A stretch of 64,000 nt of DNA from Streptomyces tateyamensis (GTDB lineage: Bacteria > Actinomycetota > Actinomycetes > Streptomycetales > Streptomycetaceae): assembly GCF_003205575.1 (NCBI RefSeq), contig NZ_PYBW01000004.1:23469-87468 (forward strand). Direction: 5' to 3'. This document shows, piece by piece, positions 43,363-52,971 of this stretch. Each line of letters opens with the position of its first letter. Position 1 is the stretch's first letter. Made by a program: the position numbers and the translations under genes. Under the pieces are notes generated by a model. That model was given only the letters and a program-made list of their open reading frames with translations. It did no database searches and had not been told where the DNA came from.

Positions 43363-44490
43363 TCAGGCCGAGCCGGACTCGCTGAAGCCGGTGGCGAGGT
43401 GGGCGACCACCCCGGCCAGTCCCTTGCCGTTGGCCCGGGCCGCCCGCTGGCGCGCCGCGCCGGTCCCCAGGCACAGCACGCGCCGGATCAGGTCCTCGGC
43501 CGCCGCCCGGTCGCCGTGCGCGGCCAGGCCCGGCAGGGCCCGCGCGTACAGGTGGGCCAGCAGCCGGGCCATCGGCAGGTGCTCCCCGGTCAGCGGGTCC
43601 ACGGCCTCGCCCGTCAGCCCGGACCGCGCGGCGTACCAGTGCGCCGAGGTGAGTGCGGGGGCGCGGCGCGGGCGGGTCGGCGCGGCGAGCAGGGACCAGG
43701 CCAGCCCGCGCAGCAGGACGGCCAGCAGGACCGTCACGTCGAGGTCGGTGTTGACGTCGAAGACCCGCACCTCCAGGGTCGGCAGGTGCTCCGAGGGCCG
43801 GGAATACCAGTAGATCATCCGCCGGTCCAGCACCCGGGAGCGGGCCACCAGGGCGTCGGCGGTGCGTTCGTAGCCGTCGAGGTCGAGCAGCGGGGCCGGG
43901 CCCACGGTCGGCCAGTTGCGCTGGAACAGCCAGCGGCCGCTCGCCAGGCCCAAGTCGCTGCCCTCGGTGAACGGTGAGTTGGAGCTGAGCGCCTGCAGCA
44001 CCGGCAGCCATGGGCGCAGCGCTGCGCTCAGTTGCAGCGCCGTGGCCCGGTCGAGGTCGCCGAGGTGCACGTGGCAGCCGCACAGTTCCGCGCCGGTCTG
44101 GTCGGCGACCGGCCCGACCAGCTCGGCGATCCGGTGGTAGCGCGGCTGGTCGGTGACGGGCAGCGGGTGGCGGCTGGGCAGCACGGCGGTGCCGCAGGCC
44201 ACCGGCACGCAGCCGAAGGGTGCGGCGGCCCGGGCCATCGCCGCCCGCATCGCGACCAGCTCCGCGCGCAGCTGCGCCGCGGTCTCCACGGGCGGGGTAC
44301 AGGCCTCGATCTGGGTCGCCAGGAACTCCGGCTGGGCGCGCGGCCCCAGCTCCGCCTCGGCCCGTTCCAGCACCTCCGGCGCGCGCGGGACGGTGCGGCC
44401 GGTGTGCGGGTCGACGAGCAGGTACTCCTCCTCCACTCCGAACCGCAGCCGGTCGGTGGGGCGGTGGTCAGCCGCGGGATCGGTGGTCAT
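43363..44490 (-). CDS. Carboxylate–amine ligase, YbdK type (glutamate–cysteine ligase 2)
   Basis: A 375-residue GCS2-family enzyme that joins a carboxylate to an amine with ATP; E. coli YbdK has weak gamma-glutamylcysteine ligase activity. The signature FGVEEEYLLVD opens the protein. TQIEACTPPV, CGCHVHLGDLD, SNSPFTEGSDLGLAS and LEVRVFDVNTDL carry the conserved ATP and metal residues. ATG 44490 has GGAGG at eight bases. It diverges from the large catalase, so a link to redox or thiol protection is plausible. Confidence 0.88.
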   Translation of the reverse strand: MTTDPAADHRPTDRLRFGVEEEYLLVDPHTGRTVPRAPEVLERAEAELGPRAQPEFLATQIEACTPPVETAAQLRAELVAMRAAMARAAAPFGCVPVACGTAVLPSRHPLPVTDQPRYHRIAELVGPVADQTGAELCGCHVHLGDLDRATALQLSAALRPWLPVLQALSSNSPFTEGSDLGLASGRWLFQRNWPTVGPAPLLDLDGYERTADALVARSRVLDRRMIYWYSRPSEHLPTLEVRVFDVNTDLDVTVLLAVLLRGLAWSLLAAPTRPRRAPALTSAHWYAARSGLTGEAVDPLTGEHLPMARLLAHLYARALPGLAAHGDRAAAEDLIRRVLCLGTGAARQRAARANGKGLAGVVAHLATGFSESGSA

Positions 44491-44577
44491 CAGCATCCTC
44501 CGCCGGGCGTCTGCCCCGACCGCGTCCCGGTACGCCTGGCTGGCCGGTGCGCGTGGCTCCGGTGGGGAAAGAGTCCG

Positions 44578-44602
44578 GTTTGCCCGGCTCGTCACCGGGC
44601 AG
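44578..44602 (+). promoter_or_regulatory. SigB-type promoter of the catalase gene
   Basis: GTTT (44578–44581) and GGGCAG (44597–44602) are 15 bases apart, close to the GTTT–N14-16–GGGTAT pattern of Streptomyces SigB/SigF-class promoters. It lies about 94 bases before the ATG. Streptomyces catalase genes are known SigB targets, and a sigma factor of this class is encoded at 37150. Confidence 0.5.
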
Positions 44603-44695
44603 CCGTGCCGCGGGGCGTCCCGGGCCGCCCCGCGACAGCCGTCCGGAGGCTGCCCAGGAGCCCAGGAAGCCGCCCAGGAAGAGGAGGACCGCGTG

Positions 44696-46975
44696 ATGAC
44701 CACCAACCCCGGCCCGCCCGAAGGCCGTCCGCCCGCGTCACCGGCCACCGGGAGCCCGGCGCCAGCGACCCACAACCCGGGGCCGCCCGTCGACACCGAC
44801 CGGGGCACCGCCGACCGGGAGACCGCCGAGCGGGAGACCGCCGTGCGCGATGTCCCTGAGCGGGACGCCGCCGACCGGGGCACCGCCGACCGGGACGCCG
44901 ACGAGCGAGGGACCCCGGAGCGGGACGCCAAGGACCTGGCGCTGGACGCCCACCGGGCACCCCACCCGCGCGGCGCCCTCACCACGGACCAGGGCGTGGC
45001 CGTCGACGACACCGACAACTCGCTGCACCTGGGCGAGCGCGGCCCGACCCTGCTGGCGGACTTCCAGCTGCGGGAGAAGCTGACCCGGTTCGACCACGAG
45101 CGGATCCCGGAACGGGTGGTGCACGCCCGCGGCGCCGGCGCCTACGGGTTCTTCGAGCCGTACGAGTCGCTGGCCGAGTACACCTGCGCCGACTTCCTGC
45201 AGGAGCCCGGGCGCCGCACGCCGGTGTTCGTGCGCTTCTCGACCGTGCAGGGCCCGCGCGGCTCGGCCGACACGGTGCGGGACGTGCGCGGGTTCGCCAC
45301 CAAGTTCTACACCCGGCACGGCAACTACGACCTGGTCGGCAACAACATGCCGGTCTTCTTCATCCAGGACGCGGCCAAGTTCCCCGACTTCGTGCACGCG
45401 GTGAAGCCCGAGCCGCCGAACGAGATCCCCACCGGCGCCAGCGCGCACGACACCTTCTGGGACTTCTGCTCGCTGCAGCCCGAGTCCACCCACATGCTGA
45501 TGTGGGTGATGTCCGACCGGGCGATCCCGCGCAGCTACCGGATGATGCAGGGCTTCGGCGTGCACACCTTCCGGCTGGTGAACGCCGAGGGGCGCGGCAC
45601 CTTCGTGAAGTTCCACTGGCGGCCGAAGCTCGGCGTGGCCTGCCAGGTCTGGGACGAGGCCCAGCTGGCCGCCGGGCGCGACCCGGACTTCCACCGCCGC
45701 GACCTGTGGGAGGCGATCGCCTCCGGCGCGTACCCGGAGTGGGAGCTCGGCGTCCAACTGATCCCGGAGGAGCATGAGTTCGCCTTCCCCTTCGACCTGC
45801 TGGACCCGACCAAGCTGGTGCCGGAGGAACTGGTGCCGGTGCGGCCGGTGGGCCGGATGGTGCTGGACCGCAACCCGCAGAACTTCTTCGCCGAGACCGA
45901 GCAGGTGGCCTTCCACACGGCCAACATCGTGCCCGGCATCGACTTCACCAACGACCCGCTGCTGCAGGGCCGCAACTTCTCCTACCTGGACACCCAGCTG
46001 CTCCGCCTGGGCGGGCCCAACTTCGCCCAGCTGCCGGTCAACCGCCCGCTCACCGAGGTGCGCACCAACCACCGCGACGGCCAGGGCCAGCAGTTGATCC
46101 AGCCCGGCACCAGCTACTCGCCCAACTCGGTCGGCGGCGGCTGCCCGTTCACGATGGGCGGCGGCCGGCTCGCCGAGGGCGTCTTCGAGCACTACCAGGA
46201 GCGGGTGGACGGGCAGGCGATCCGGCGGCGCAGCGCGAGCTTCGCCGACCACTACAGCCAGGCCGCGATGTTCTGGCACAGCATGGCCGACTGGGAGCAG
46301 GAGCACATCACCGCGGCCTTCGCCTTCGAACTCGGCCATGTCGGCGACCGGGCGGTGCGCCGCCGGATGGTCGGCAACCTGGTCCGGGTGGACGCCGAGC
46401 TGGCCGCCGAGGTGGCCCGGCGGATCGGTGAGCCGGTGCCGGAGCAGGAAGCCGCCGCGCCGGCCCCGGAGGTCCCGCGCATCTCGCCGGCGCTCAGCCT
46501 GGCGGCGCTGGGCGGCAGCGGGATCAGCACCCGCAGCGTCGCCGTGCTCGCCTGCGACGGCGTGGACGGTGCCCAACTGAGCGCCGGACGCGACTGGTTG
46601 GCGGCTCAGGACGCTGCGGTGGCGGTGCTCGCCCCGCACGGCGGCGAGGTGTCCGACCGGGCCGGCGACGGGGTGCCGGTGGACCGCGCGCTGTCCGCGA
46701 CCGCCTCGGTGCTGCACGACGCCGTGCTGCTGCCAGACGGGACCGGGGCGCTCGCCGAGGACCCGGACGCCGTGCGCTTCGTGGCCGAGGCGCTGCGGCA
46801 CGGCAAGCCGATCGCGGTGCTCGGCTCCGGCCGCGAGCTGGCCCGGGCGGCGGGACTCGCCGATCCGCAGGACACCCCGGGCGTGGCCGTGCCGGCCCCG
46901 GACGGGCAGGCGGACGCCGACTTCTGGCGCCACGTCACCCACCTGATCGAGCAGCACCGCTTCCCGCAGCGCTGA
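44696..46975 (+). CDS. katE: Large-subunit (clade 2) catalase with C-terminal class I glutaminase-like domain
   Basis: Heme catalase of 759 residues that splits H2O2. The heme and active-site features are clear: distal His in [14 protein letters not shown], Asn in [10 protein letters not shown], and proximal Tyr in [17 protein letters not shown]. The C-terminal 150 residues form the DJ-1/PfpI-like domain typical of HPII-type enzymes ([16 protein letters not shown] to QHRFPQR). The first 75 residues are unusual: a charged repeat of [17 protein letters not shown] type units. GAGGAGG precedes the GTG/ATG pair; I chose ATG 44696. Confidence 0.95.
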   Translation: MTTNPGPPEGRPPASPATGSPAPATHNPGPPVDTDRGTADRETAERETAVRDVPERDAADRGTADRDADERGTPERDAKDLALDAHRAPHPRGALTTDQGVAVDDTDNSLHLGERGPTLLADFQLREKLTRFDHERIPERVVHARGAGAYGFFEPYESLAEYTCADFLQEPGRRTPVFVRFSTVQGPRGSADTVRDVRGFATKFYTRHGNYDLVGNNMPVFFIQDAAKFPDFVHAVKPEPPNEIPTGASAHDTFWDFCSLQPESTHMLMWVMSDRAIPRSYRMMQGFGVHTFRLVNAEGRGTFVKFHWRPKLGVACQVWDEAQLAAGRDPDFHRRDLWEAIASGAYPEWELGVQLIPEEHEFAFPFDLLDPTKLVPEELVPVRPVGRMVLDRNPQNFFAETEQVAFHTANIVPGIDFTNDPLLQGRNFSYLDTQLLRLGGPNFAQLPVNRPLTEVRTNHRDGQGQQLIQPGTSYSPNSVGGGCPFTMGGGRLAEGVFEHYQERVDGQAIRRRSASFADHYSQAAMFWHSMADWEQEHITAAFAFELGHVGDRAVRRRMVGNLVRVDAELAAEVARRIGEPVPEQEAAAPAPEVPRISPALSLAALGGSGISTRSVAVLACDGVDGAQLSAGRDWLAAQDAAVAVLAPHGGEVSDRAGDGVPVDRALSATASVLHDAVLLPDGTGALAEDPDAVRFVAEALRHGKPIAVLGSGRELARAAGLADPQDTPGVAVPAPDGQADADFWRHVTHLIEQHRFPQR

Positions 46976-47000
46976 GGCAGGGCTGCCGCCAGGAGCGCCC

Positions 47001-47741
47001 CTATCCGTCCTGCCCGGCCGAACCCGGCGGTTCGGCCGGGCAGGGCCGCACCAGGCCGGACTCGTAGGCGGCGATCACCGCCTGGGCGCGGTCGCGGACG
47101 CCCAGCTTGGCGAAGACGCTGGTGATGTAGTTCTTGACCGTGGAGAGGCTGATCGCCATGGCCTGCGCGATCCCGGCGTTGTCCAGTCCGGTGGCGAGCA
47201 GCCGCCACACCTCCACCTCACGGGGCGTCAGGTCGGCGTTCCCGAGGTCCGCAGCCGGGAGGGCGGCGGGTGACTGCGGCCGCCCGGGCGCGGTGACGTA
47301 GGTGGAGATCAGCCGGGTGAGCAGCCGGGGCGCGACCACGGCCTCGCCGCGGTGCACGGTGCGCACCGCCGCCAACAGCTCCTCCGGGGAGATGTCCTTG
47401 GGCAGGAAGCCGTACGCGCCCGCCCGCAGGGCAGCGACCACGTACTCGTCGAGGTCGAAGGTGCTCAGCGCCAGCACCCGGCAGGCGGGCAGTTCCCGGG
47501 TGATCCGAGCGGTCGCCCCGACCCCGTCGAGGACCGGCATCCGGATGTCCATCACCACCACGTCGGGCCGGTGCTCGTGGGCGAGGGCCTGCTCGCCGTG
47601 CTCCGCCTCGGCCACCACCTCGACGGCCGGGTCCGGGGCCAGGATCAGCGCCAGGCCGCGCCGCACCAGCGGCTGGTCGTCCGCGATCAGCACCCTGATC
47701 CGCTCGGTCGTTCCCGTCCTGCTCTCGGCCGTCCCCGTCAC
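47001..47741 (-). CDS. NarL/FixJ-family response regulator
   Basis: A 246-residue two-component regulator. The receiver has the acidic pair DD (21–22), phospho-acceptor Asp65 (VVVMDIRMP) and Lys115 (FLPKD). The LuxR-type helix-turn-helix is at about 170–225 (LTPREVEVWRLLATGLDNAGIAQAMAISLSTVKNYITSV in two parts). Its GTG overlaps the kinase stop by four bases (GTGA). The partner kinase is damaged, so this regulator may now be uncoupled or answer to another kinase. Confidence 0.93.
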   Translation of the reverse strand: MTGTAESRTGTTERIRVLIADDQPLVRRGLALILAPDPAVEVVAEAEHGEQALAHEHRPDVVVMDIRMPVLDGVGATARITRELPACRVLALSTFDLDEYVVAALRAGAYGFLPKDISPEELLAAVRTVHRGEAVVAPRLLTRLISTYVTAPGRPQSPAALPAADLGNADLTPREVEVWRLLATGLDNAGIAQAMAISLSTVKNYITSVFAKLGVRDRAQAVIAAYESGLVRPCPAEPPGSAGQDG

Positions 47742-48780
47742 ACCGGCAGTTCCTCTCCCTCGACCGGCACCAGCGGCAGGTCGGCCGCCACCCCGAACCC
47801 GCCGTCGTCGAGCTGTCCGGCCACCAGGCTGCCGCCGTGCAGCGCGACGCGCTCGCGCATGCCGATCAGACCGTACCCGCCCCCGCGGCCGGCCCCGGCG
47901 GCCCGCGGTGCCGTGCCGCCGGTACCCGTGTTCCGCACCTCGACGGTGATCTGCTCCGGCCGGTACGTCAGGTGGACCCTCGCCCGGGCGCCGCCGGCGT
48001 GCTTGCGGGCGTTGGTGAGGGACTCCTGGACGACCCGGAAGACGGCCAGGGCGGTGCTGGGCGGGAGCGGGCGCTGCGCGCCGCTGACGGTGAGTTCGGT
48101 GGGCAGACCGGCCAGGCAGGACTCCTCGACCAGCCGGGCGAGGTCCCCGACCCCCGGCTGGGGCGCCGCGACCGCCTGCTGCGGCTCGTCGTCGGCCCGC
48201 AGCACGTCGAGCAGTTGGCGCATCTCCCGCAGCGCCGTGCGCCCCGAGCCCTCGAGCACGGTGAGCGCCTCGCGCACCACCTCCTGGTCGCCGCCGAGGT
48301 TGGCCCGGGCGCCGCCGGCCATCAGCTGCATGGTGGTCAGGTGATGGGCGACGATGTCGTGCAGCTCGCGGGCGATCCGGCGGCGCTCGTCGGCCACCGC
48401 GCGCTCCGCCAGGAGCCGGCGCCGCACCTCCAGCGCCTGCTGGTGCCGCCGGAACGCCAGGGCCGCGCCCACCACCAGCGCGGCAGCGACAGACTGCCGA
48501 TCAGGCTGCCGACCGACGGGGGGAACGGCGCCACCCGCCCGACCAGCGAGAGCGCGCAGGCCGCCACGGCCGCCACGGCGGTCACCGCCGCGCGCTGCGA
48601 ACGGGCGATCCCGAACAGCGCGACAGCCAACGCGGCGCCGAAGTGGCTCGCCACGGGCACGCTGAGGTTCAGCGCCAGGGCGATGACCAGCACGGCACTC
48701 GCCGAGCCCAGCGGGCGGCGGCGCAGGGTGAGCAGCGGCAGGGCGCCGAGCACGACCAGGAGCAGCCCCAGCGGCGCGAG
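47738..48780 (-). pseudogene. Histidine kinase, 5'-truncated and frameshifted
   Basis: The catalytic half is whole: H-box RRRIARELHDIVAHHL, dimerisation helices, and HATPase motifs NARKHA and GYGLIGMRERV, ending at 47738. The membrane-sensor half is readable only in another frame (LAPLGLLLVVLGALPLLTLRRR to PPSVGSLIGSLS). The two frames join around 48482–48510 as if one base were missing. The membrane part is also cut: beyond about 48780 the DNA codes for the MMPL protein on the other strand and the first helices are absent. A kinase-only product from an internal start remains possible. Confidence 0.75.
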
Positions 48781-48786
48781 CCGGCC

Positions 48787-49980
48787 GTGCTGGCGGCCGC
48801 CGGGCGCAAGCTCTACTGGCCCTCGCGAGCCCACCGGCGTGAGCCCCGTCAAGGCGCGGGGGCACGGTTCGCCGCGCTGCTGGTCCGCCGCCCGCTGGCC
48901 TTCACCCTGGCCTCGATCGCACTGCTGGGGACGCTGTCCGCCGGGTTGATCGGGCTCACGATGGACTACGGCCAGGGCGGCGGCGGCCCCCGCACCGCCG
49001 CGCGGGCCACCGCTGCCGAGATCTCGCGCGCCCTGCCGGCCGGAGTGGCCGACCCGACCAGCGTCTACCTGCGGGCCACCGACAACGCGCCGCTCACCGG
49101 CCGCCCGTTGGACGGGCTGGCCCGTGACCTGGCCCAGGTCCCCGGCATCGGCCAGGTGGCCGCACCGGTACTGAGCGAGAACGGGCGGGCCGCCAGGATC
49201 GACCTGTTCCCGACCGCCGACGCGCAGTCGGTCCAGGCGCGCGAGCTGGTCAGCGGTCCGCTGCGCGCGGCCCTGGCCAAGGACACCCCCGCCGGCCTGG
49301 AGGCCCACGTCGGCGGCACGGCGGCGATCCTCGCCGATGTGTCCAGTGCCGTCGACCACGACCTGCGCCTGGTGTTCCCGGTGGCGGCCGGGCTGATCGC
49401 GCTGATCCTGGTCCTGCTGCTGCGCAGCCTGCTGGCGCCGCTGATCCTGCTGCTCTGCGTCGGACTGGGCTTCGCGGCCACCCTCGGCGCGGCCACCACG
49501 CTCTTCCAGCACGTGATGCACCGCCCGGGCGTCGACTTCACCCTGCCGCTGGTGCTGTTCCTGTTCGTGGTCGCCCTCGGAACCGACTACAACATCCTGA
49601 TCAGCGACCGGATCCGGGAGGAGATGGAACGCCCGGGACCGGCCCGCCGCGCGGTGGCACGGGCCGTGCGCCACACCACCCCGGCGATCGCGACGGCGGG
49701 CCTGGTGCTGGCCGGCTCGTTCGCCACCCTCGCGGTCACCCCGTCCCCGTCGACCCAGCAGGTCGGCTTCGCGATGGCGCTCGGCATCCTGCTCGCCGCC
49801 TTCCTGCTCTCGATCGTGCTGGTGCCCGCGCTGCCCGCGCTGGCGGCGCTGCTGGGGCGCGGCATCTGGTGGCCGCTGCGACCGGGCCGGACGGCCCCGC
49901 GCCCGCAGCCGGCCCGGTTCGCCGACCTCCAGCGCCACGAGGACCTGGACCCGTACCGGATCGGCGCGACCGACCGCTGA
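48787..49980 (+). pseudogene. MMPL/RND-type membrane transporter, N-terminal half missing
   Basis: About 397 residues that match only the second half of a YdfJ-type MMPL transporter (normally about 700). The start PAVLAAAGRKLYWPS corresponds to the end of the first membrane bundle in whole proteins. A hinge, the second extracytoplasmic domain (LTMDYGQGGGGPRT to DHDLRLVFP) and five or six membrane segments with the conserved GTDYNILISDRIREE follow. GTG 48787 has no ribosome binding site. The break point coincides with that of the divergent kinase. Confidence 0.78.
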
Positions 49981-50014
49981 CCGGCGGCCCGGCCCGGGTC
50001 GGTGCTCGACACGG

Positions 50015-50058
50015 CAGGGCGGGTGCGGGGCGGCAGTGGCCGCGCCGCACCCGCCCTG
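50015..50058. terminator. Bidirectional hairpin terminator
   Basis: CAGGGCGGGTGCGG (50015–50028) pairs perfectly with CCGCACCCGCCCTG (50045–50058). It lies between the convergent MMPL remnant and the first collagenase gene. Confidence 0.8.
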
Positions 50059-50084
50059 GTGGTGCGTCAGATACTGATGAAGCG

Positions 50085-52691
50085 TCAGTACCGGGTGCTG
50101 ATGGTCACGCCGCTGAAGTCGGTCACGGCGTACAGGCTCAGGTAGTGGTACCCGGGCTCCGGGTTGGTGACGGTGACGGTCTGGGCGGTACCGGAGTTGG
50201 TGCCCGAGGCGGTGAACGCGTCGGGGGAGGCCCAGGTGTCGTCGTTGTAGTACAGGTAGGCCAGCCCGGTGCCGCCCGAGGTGGAGACGGTCAGCTTGCT
50301 GGTGCCGGCGGGCACGTAGACGTACTTGTAGACCAGGTGGCCCGCGGTGGCGGACTGCCCGGCCCGGGAGCAGTTCTGGCCCAGCGCCTCGGCCCGGGGG
50401 TCGGTGCAGGCGGGCGGGGTGGCCTGGCCGCCGCCGACGGCGACGGTGGCCGAGGTCGCGGTGCTGGTCGACTTGCCGTTGCTGTCGACGGCGGTCTCCA
50501 CCACGGTGTAGGTCCCCGGGGCGGCGTAGGTGTGGCTCACGTTGCGCCCGTCACCGGTGCTGCCGTCGCCGAAGGTCCAGTGCCAGGCGGTGATCCGGCC
50601 GGGGCCGGTCTGCACCGAGCGGTCGGCCACCGTGACGGTCGCGCCGCTCACGCTCTCGTCGAAGAGCGCGGTCGGGCCCTGGGCGTAGCAGGCGCCGGCG
50701 GCGCAGGCGGTCAGCCAGGAGTCGAAGTCGGCGTCCAGGCTGGTGCCCAGCGAGTTGTAGACCGCGTAGCCGCCGGTGTAGTCACCGGTGCGGAAGTGGC
50801 CCAGCATCGACTGGATCACGTCGGGGTGCTTCTCGAACATGTACCGCACCGCCAGGTAGCCCCACGGGTAGGTGCGCACCGAGTCCGAGTTGTCGTAGGT
50901 GTTCTGGAAGATGGTGCTCAGCTTGTAGGTGTGGCTGCGGGCCTGGTCCAGCGCCTCGGTGTCGGTCTGGCCGCGGTACGCGTAGGACTCGTACTCGGCC
51001 ACGCCCTCGATCCACCAGATGTTCGGCACCGAGGTCTCGGTGCCGAAGGTGCCCTTCATGTCGTAGATGCCGTCGAGGTAGTGGGTGTACTCGTGGTTGA
51101 GGTTCCACACGTTCGCCGGGAAACTGTCGTTCCACGACTTGAGGAACATCACCGACACGGCCTGGTTCTTCGGGTCGGTCGGGTCCATCAGGGTCTCGCC
51201 ACCGTTGTCGGTGTCGTTGCCGAAGATGGCCCAGGAGTAGGTGGCGTAGTCCGCCTTGTTGGCGAAGACGGCCAGCGTGATGGTCTTGTCGTACTGGCCC
51301 GGGACCGGCCCGCTGTCCGTGACCAGGTGGTGGAAGAAGCCGTCCTCGCCGCGCAGGCTGGTGCAGACGGCGGCCTGGTCGGCGGCCGACAGCGACTCGG
51401 TCTCGATCAGCCGGTTGTCGCAGACCAGCCTGGTCGGCAGCACCGCGGCGGTCAGCTTGGCCGGCAGGTCGCAGACGCCGTAGGTCGAGCAGTTGGCGGA
51501 GTCGTAGGTGTTGGCCTGGAACGCGGTGTGCACGTACAGCGGGCCGGTGGCGCCGGTGATCGGCGCGGAGTCCAGCACCTGCTTGACCAGCGGGCGGGCC
51601 TTGGCCTCGATGGTGGCGCTGTCGCCGGTCAGCCGGGCCAGGTCGTTGCCGGCGTTCACGTCCAGGGCGCCGTTCGGGCCGGAGAGCAGGTCCTGGTGGC
51701 TGAGCGCGAAGTCGGACAGCGTGTTGAGGATCCGCGGGTCGGCACCGACCGCCTTGACGAAGTCGGCGTTCCAGTTGCCCCGCCACAGCGGCGTCTGGAG
51801 CACCGAGTTGACGGCGTCGACCAGCTTCGGGAAGGCGTTGTAGGAGTTGTCGTAGCTGTCCAGCACCTCGCGGTAGGTGCTGAGGTAGCTGCCCTGCAGG
51901 TTGGCGCTGTCGGTGAGGACGAGGACCTCGCGCAGCACCGCGCCGTTGGCGTCGCTCCGGTCCTCCCAGTGGTCGCTCCTGAAGAAGGCGTCCAGGCCGG
52001 CCTTGGTGGCCCTGGTCAGGGCGGCGTCGTAGGGACCGACGGCTGACGAGTTGTTGGACTGCACGAAGTAGCCGGCCCGCAGGAAGAGCACCAGCTGCAG
52101 GATGCCGGTGGAGTCGTCGCCGGTGTAGCCGGTGGCCAGGCTGTGGAAGGCGTTGGCCACGGTGAGCATCTGCTGCTGCTTGAAGACCTTGCCGGCGTCG
52201 GTGCCGGTCAGGTTGAACAGCGTGTTCACGCAGTCCGTCGTGGAGCCCTTGAGGAAGGCGACCAGGTCGGCGCCGCTGCGGCCGGCGAAGTCGGCGGTGG
52301 TGCAGCTCTGCGGGGTGGGCGACGCGCTCGCGGCGGCCCTGGCGGACCGGGTGGCGGCCGGGTGGGCCGCGGCGGGGTGCTGGGTCAACTGCAGGGTGGT
52401 GCCGGCCCGCTGGGCCATCACGGCCTGGCCGAGCAGGGCCGGCGGCAGCGGGGTACGGGTCTGGGTGATCTCCTCGCCGGGGTCGGCGGCGAGGAAGGCG
52501 CCCACGGGCTTGGGGACGGCGGTGGCGGCGCTCACCGTTCCCGGGGCAGCGGCAGCCGCGGCGGCGAACGCCGGGGTGGTGGGCAGCAGGGTGGCCGCGG
52601 TGGCGCAGCCGGCCACCAGACCGGCGAGCACGGTGGGCAGGGATATCCGCAGAGGCAACGGCTTCGTCCTTCTCGGGTGCGGGGATCTCAC
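50085..52691 (-). CDS. Secreted M9 collagenase with PKD and PPC domains
   Basis: Secreted zinc metalloprotease of up to 868 residues. After a signal sequence (PTVLAGLVAGCATAATLLP) and a propeptide comes the M9 peptidase: N-terminal activator region (CTTADFAGRSGADLV onwards), zinc motif NLNHEYTHYLDG, and downstream Glu in WWIEGVAEYESYAYRG. A PKD domain (WHWTFGDGSTGDGRNVSHTY) and a C-terminal PPC domain (TSKLTVSTSGGTGLAYLYYN) follow, a layout like clostridial collagenases. GTG 52691 has no ribosome site; TTG 52658, behind AAGGA, may be the true start. LVAGC could also act as a lipobox. A paralogue diverges from it. Confidence 0.88.
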   Translation of the reverse strand: MRSPHPRRTKPLPLRISLPTVLAGLVAGCATAATLLPTTPAFAAAAAAAPGTVSAATAVPKPVGAFLAADPGEEITQTRTPLPPALLGQAVMAQRAGTTLQLTQHPAAAHPAATRSARAAASASPTPQSCTTADFAGRSGADLVAFLKGSTTDCVNTLFNLTGTDAGKVFKQQQMLTVANAFHSLATGYTGDDSTGILQLVLFLRAGYFVQSNNSSAVGPYDAALTRATKAGLDAFFRSDHWEDRSDANGAVLREVLVLTDSANLQGSYLSTYREVLDSYDNSYNAFPKLVDAVNSVLQTPLWRGNWNADFVKAVGADPRILNTLSDFALSHQDLLSGPNGALDVNAGNDLARLTGDSATIEAKARPLVKQVLDSAPITGATGPLYVHTAFQANTYDSANCSTYGVCDLPAKLTAAVLPTRLVCDNRLIETESLSAADQAAVCTSLRGEDGFFHHLVTDSGPVPGQYDKTITLAVFANKADYATYSWAIFGNDTDNGGETLMDPTDPKNQAVSVMFLKSWNDSFPANVWNLNHEYTHYLDGIYDMKGTFGTETSVPNIWWIEGVAEYESYAYRGQTDTEALDQARSHTYKLSTIFQNTYDNSDSVRTYPWGYLAVRYMFEKHPDVIQSMLGHFRTGDYTGGYAVYNSLGTSLDADFDSWLTACAAGACYAQGPTALFDESVSGATVTVADRSVQTGPGRITAWHWTFGDGSTGDGRNVSHTYAAPGTYTVVETAVDSNGKSTSTATSATVAVGGGQATPPACTDPRAEALGQNCSRAGQSATAGHLVYKYVYVPAGTSKLTVSTSGGTGLAYLYYNDDTWASPDAFTASGTNSGTAQTVTVTNPEPGYHYLSLYAVTDFSGVTISTRY

Positions 52692-52971
52692 GGGGTGTCA
52701 GGCGCGAGGTTGAGGGGGTCTGCGGCGTGGATCCTGTCACCGAACGAAGGGTTAATACAATGTCACAGGTCATACGACATTGGATCTCCAGGTCATCAAG
52801 CCCGCTTAGGGGGTGTGACGTGGGGGCGGTCAGCCGGCCTGATGGGTCGGGTGGCCCGATGTCCTATGGCTTGGCGCGTTGCTCCCGCTCCGAGGCTGCG
52901 CAATATTACATGTCACACCTGGCTCGGTGATCGCGTCAGTGAACCCCCCCCCCACACCCCCAGGAGCAGAG
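52692..52971. promoter_or_regulatory. Divergent promoter region of the two collagenase genes
   Basis: AATGTC (52768–52773 region) faces GACATT after 11 bases around TGTCACAGGTCATAC. ATTACATGTCACACC occurs near 52905–52920 on the plus side. TATTAA (minus) and TATTAC (plus) next to these elements are possible -10 boxes. A run of ten C lies just before AGGAG of the plus-strand gene. No open frame is convincing here. Confidence 0.45.

Noticed and set aside
46500..46975. A separate DJ-1/PfpI-like gene after the catalase
   Set aside because: It is in frame with the catalase and is the usual C-terminal domain of large-subunit catalases.
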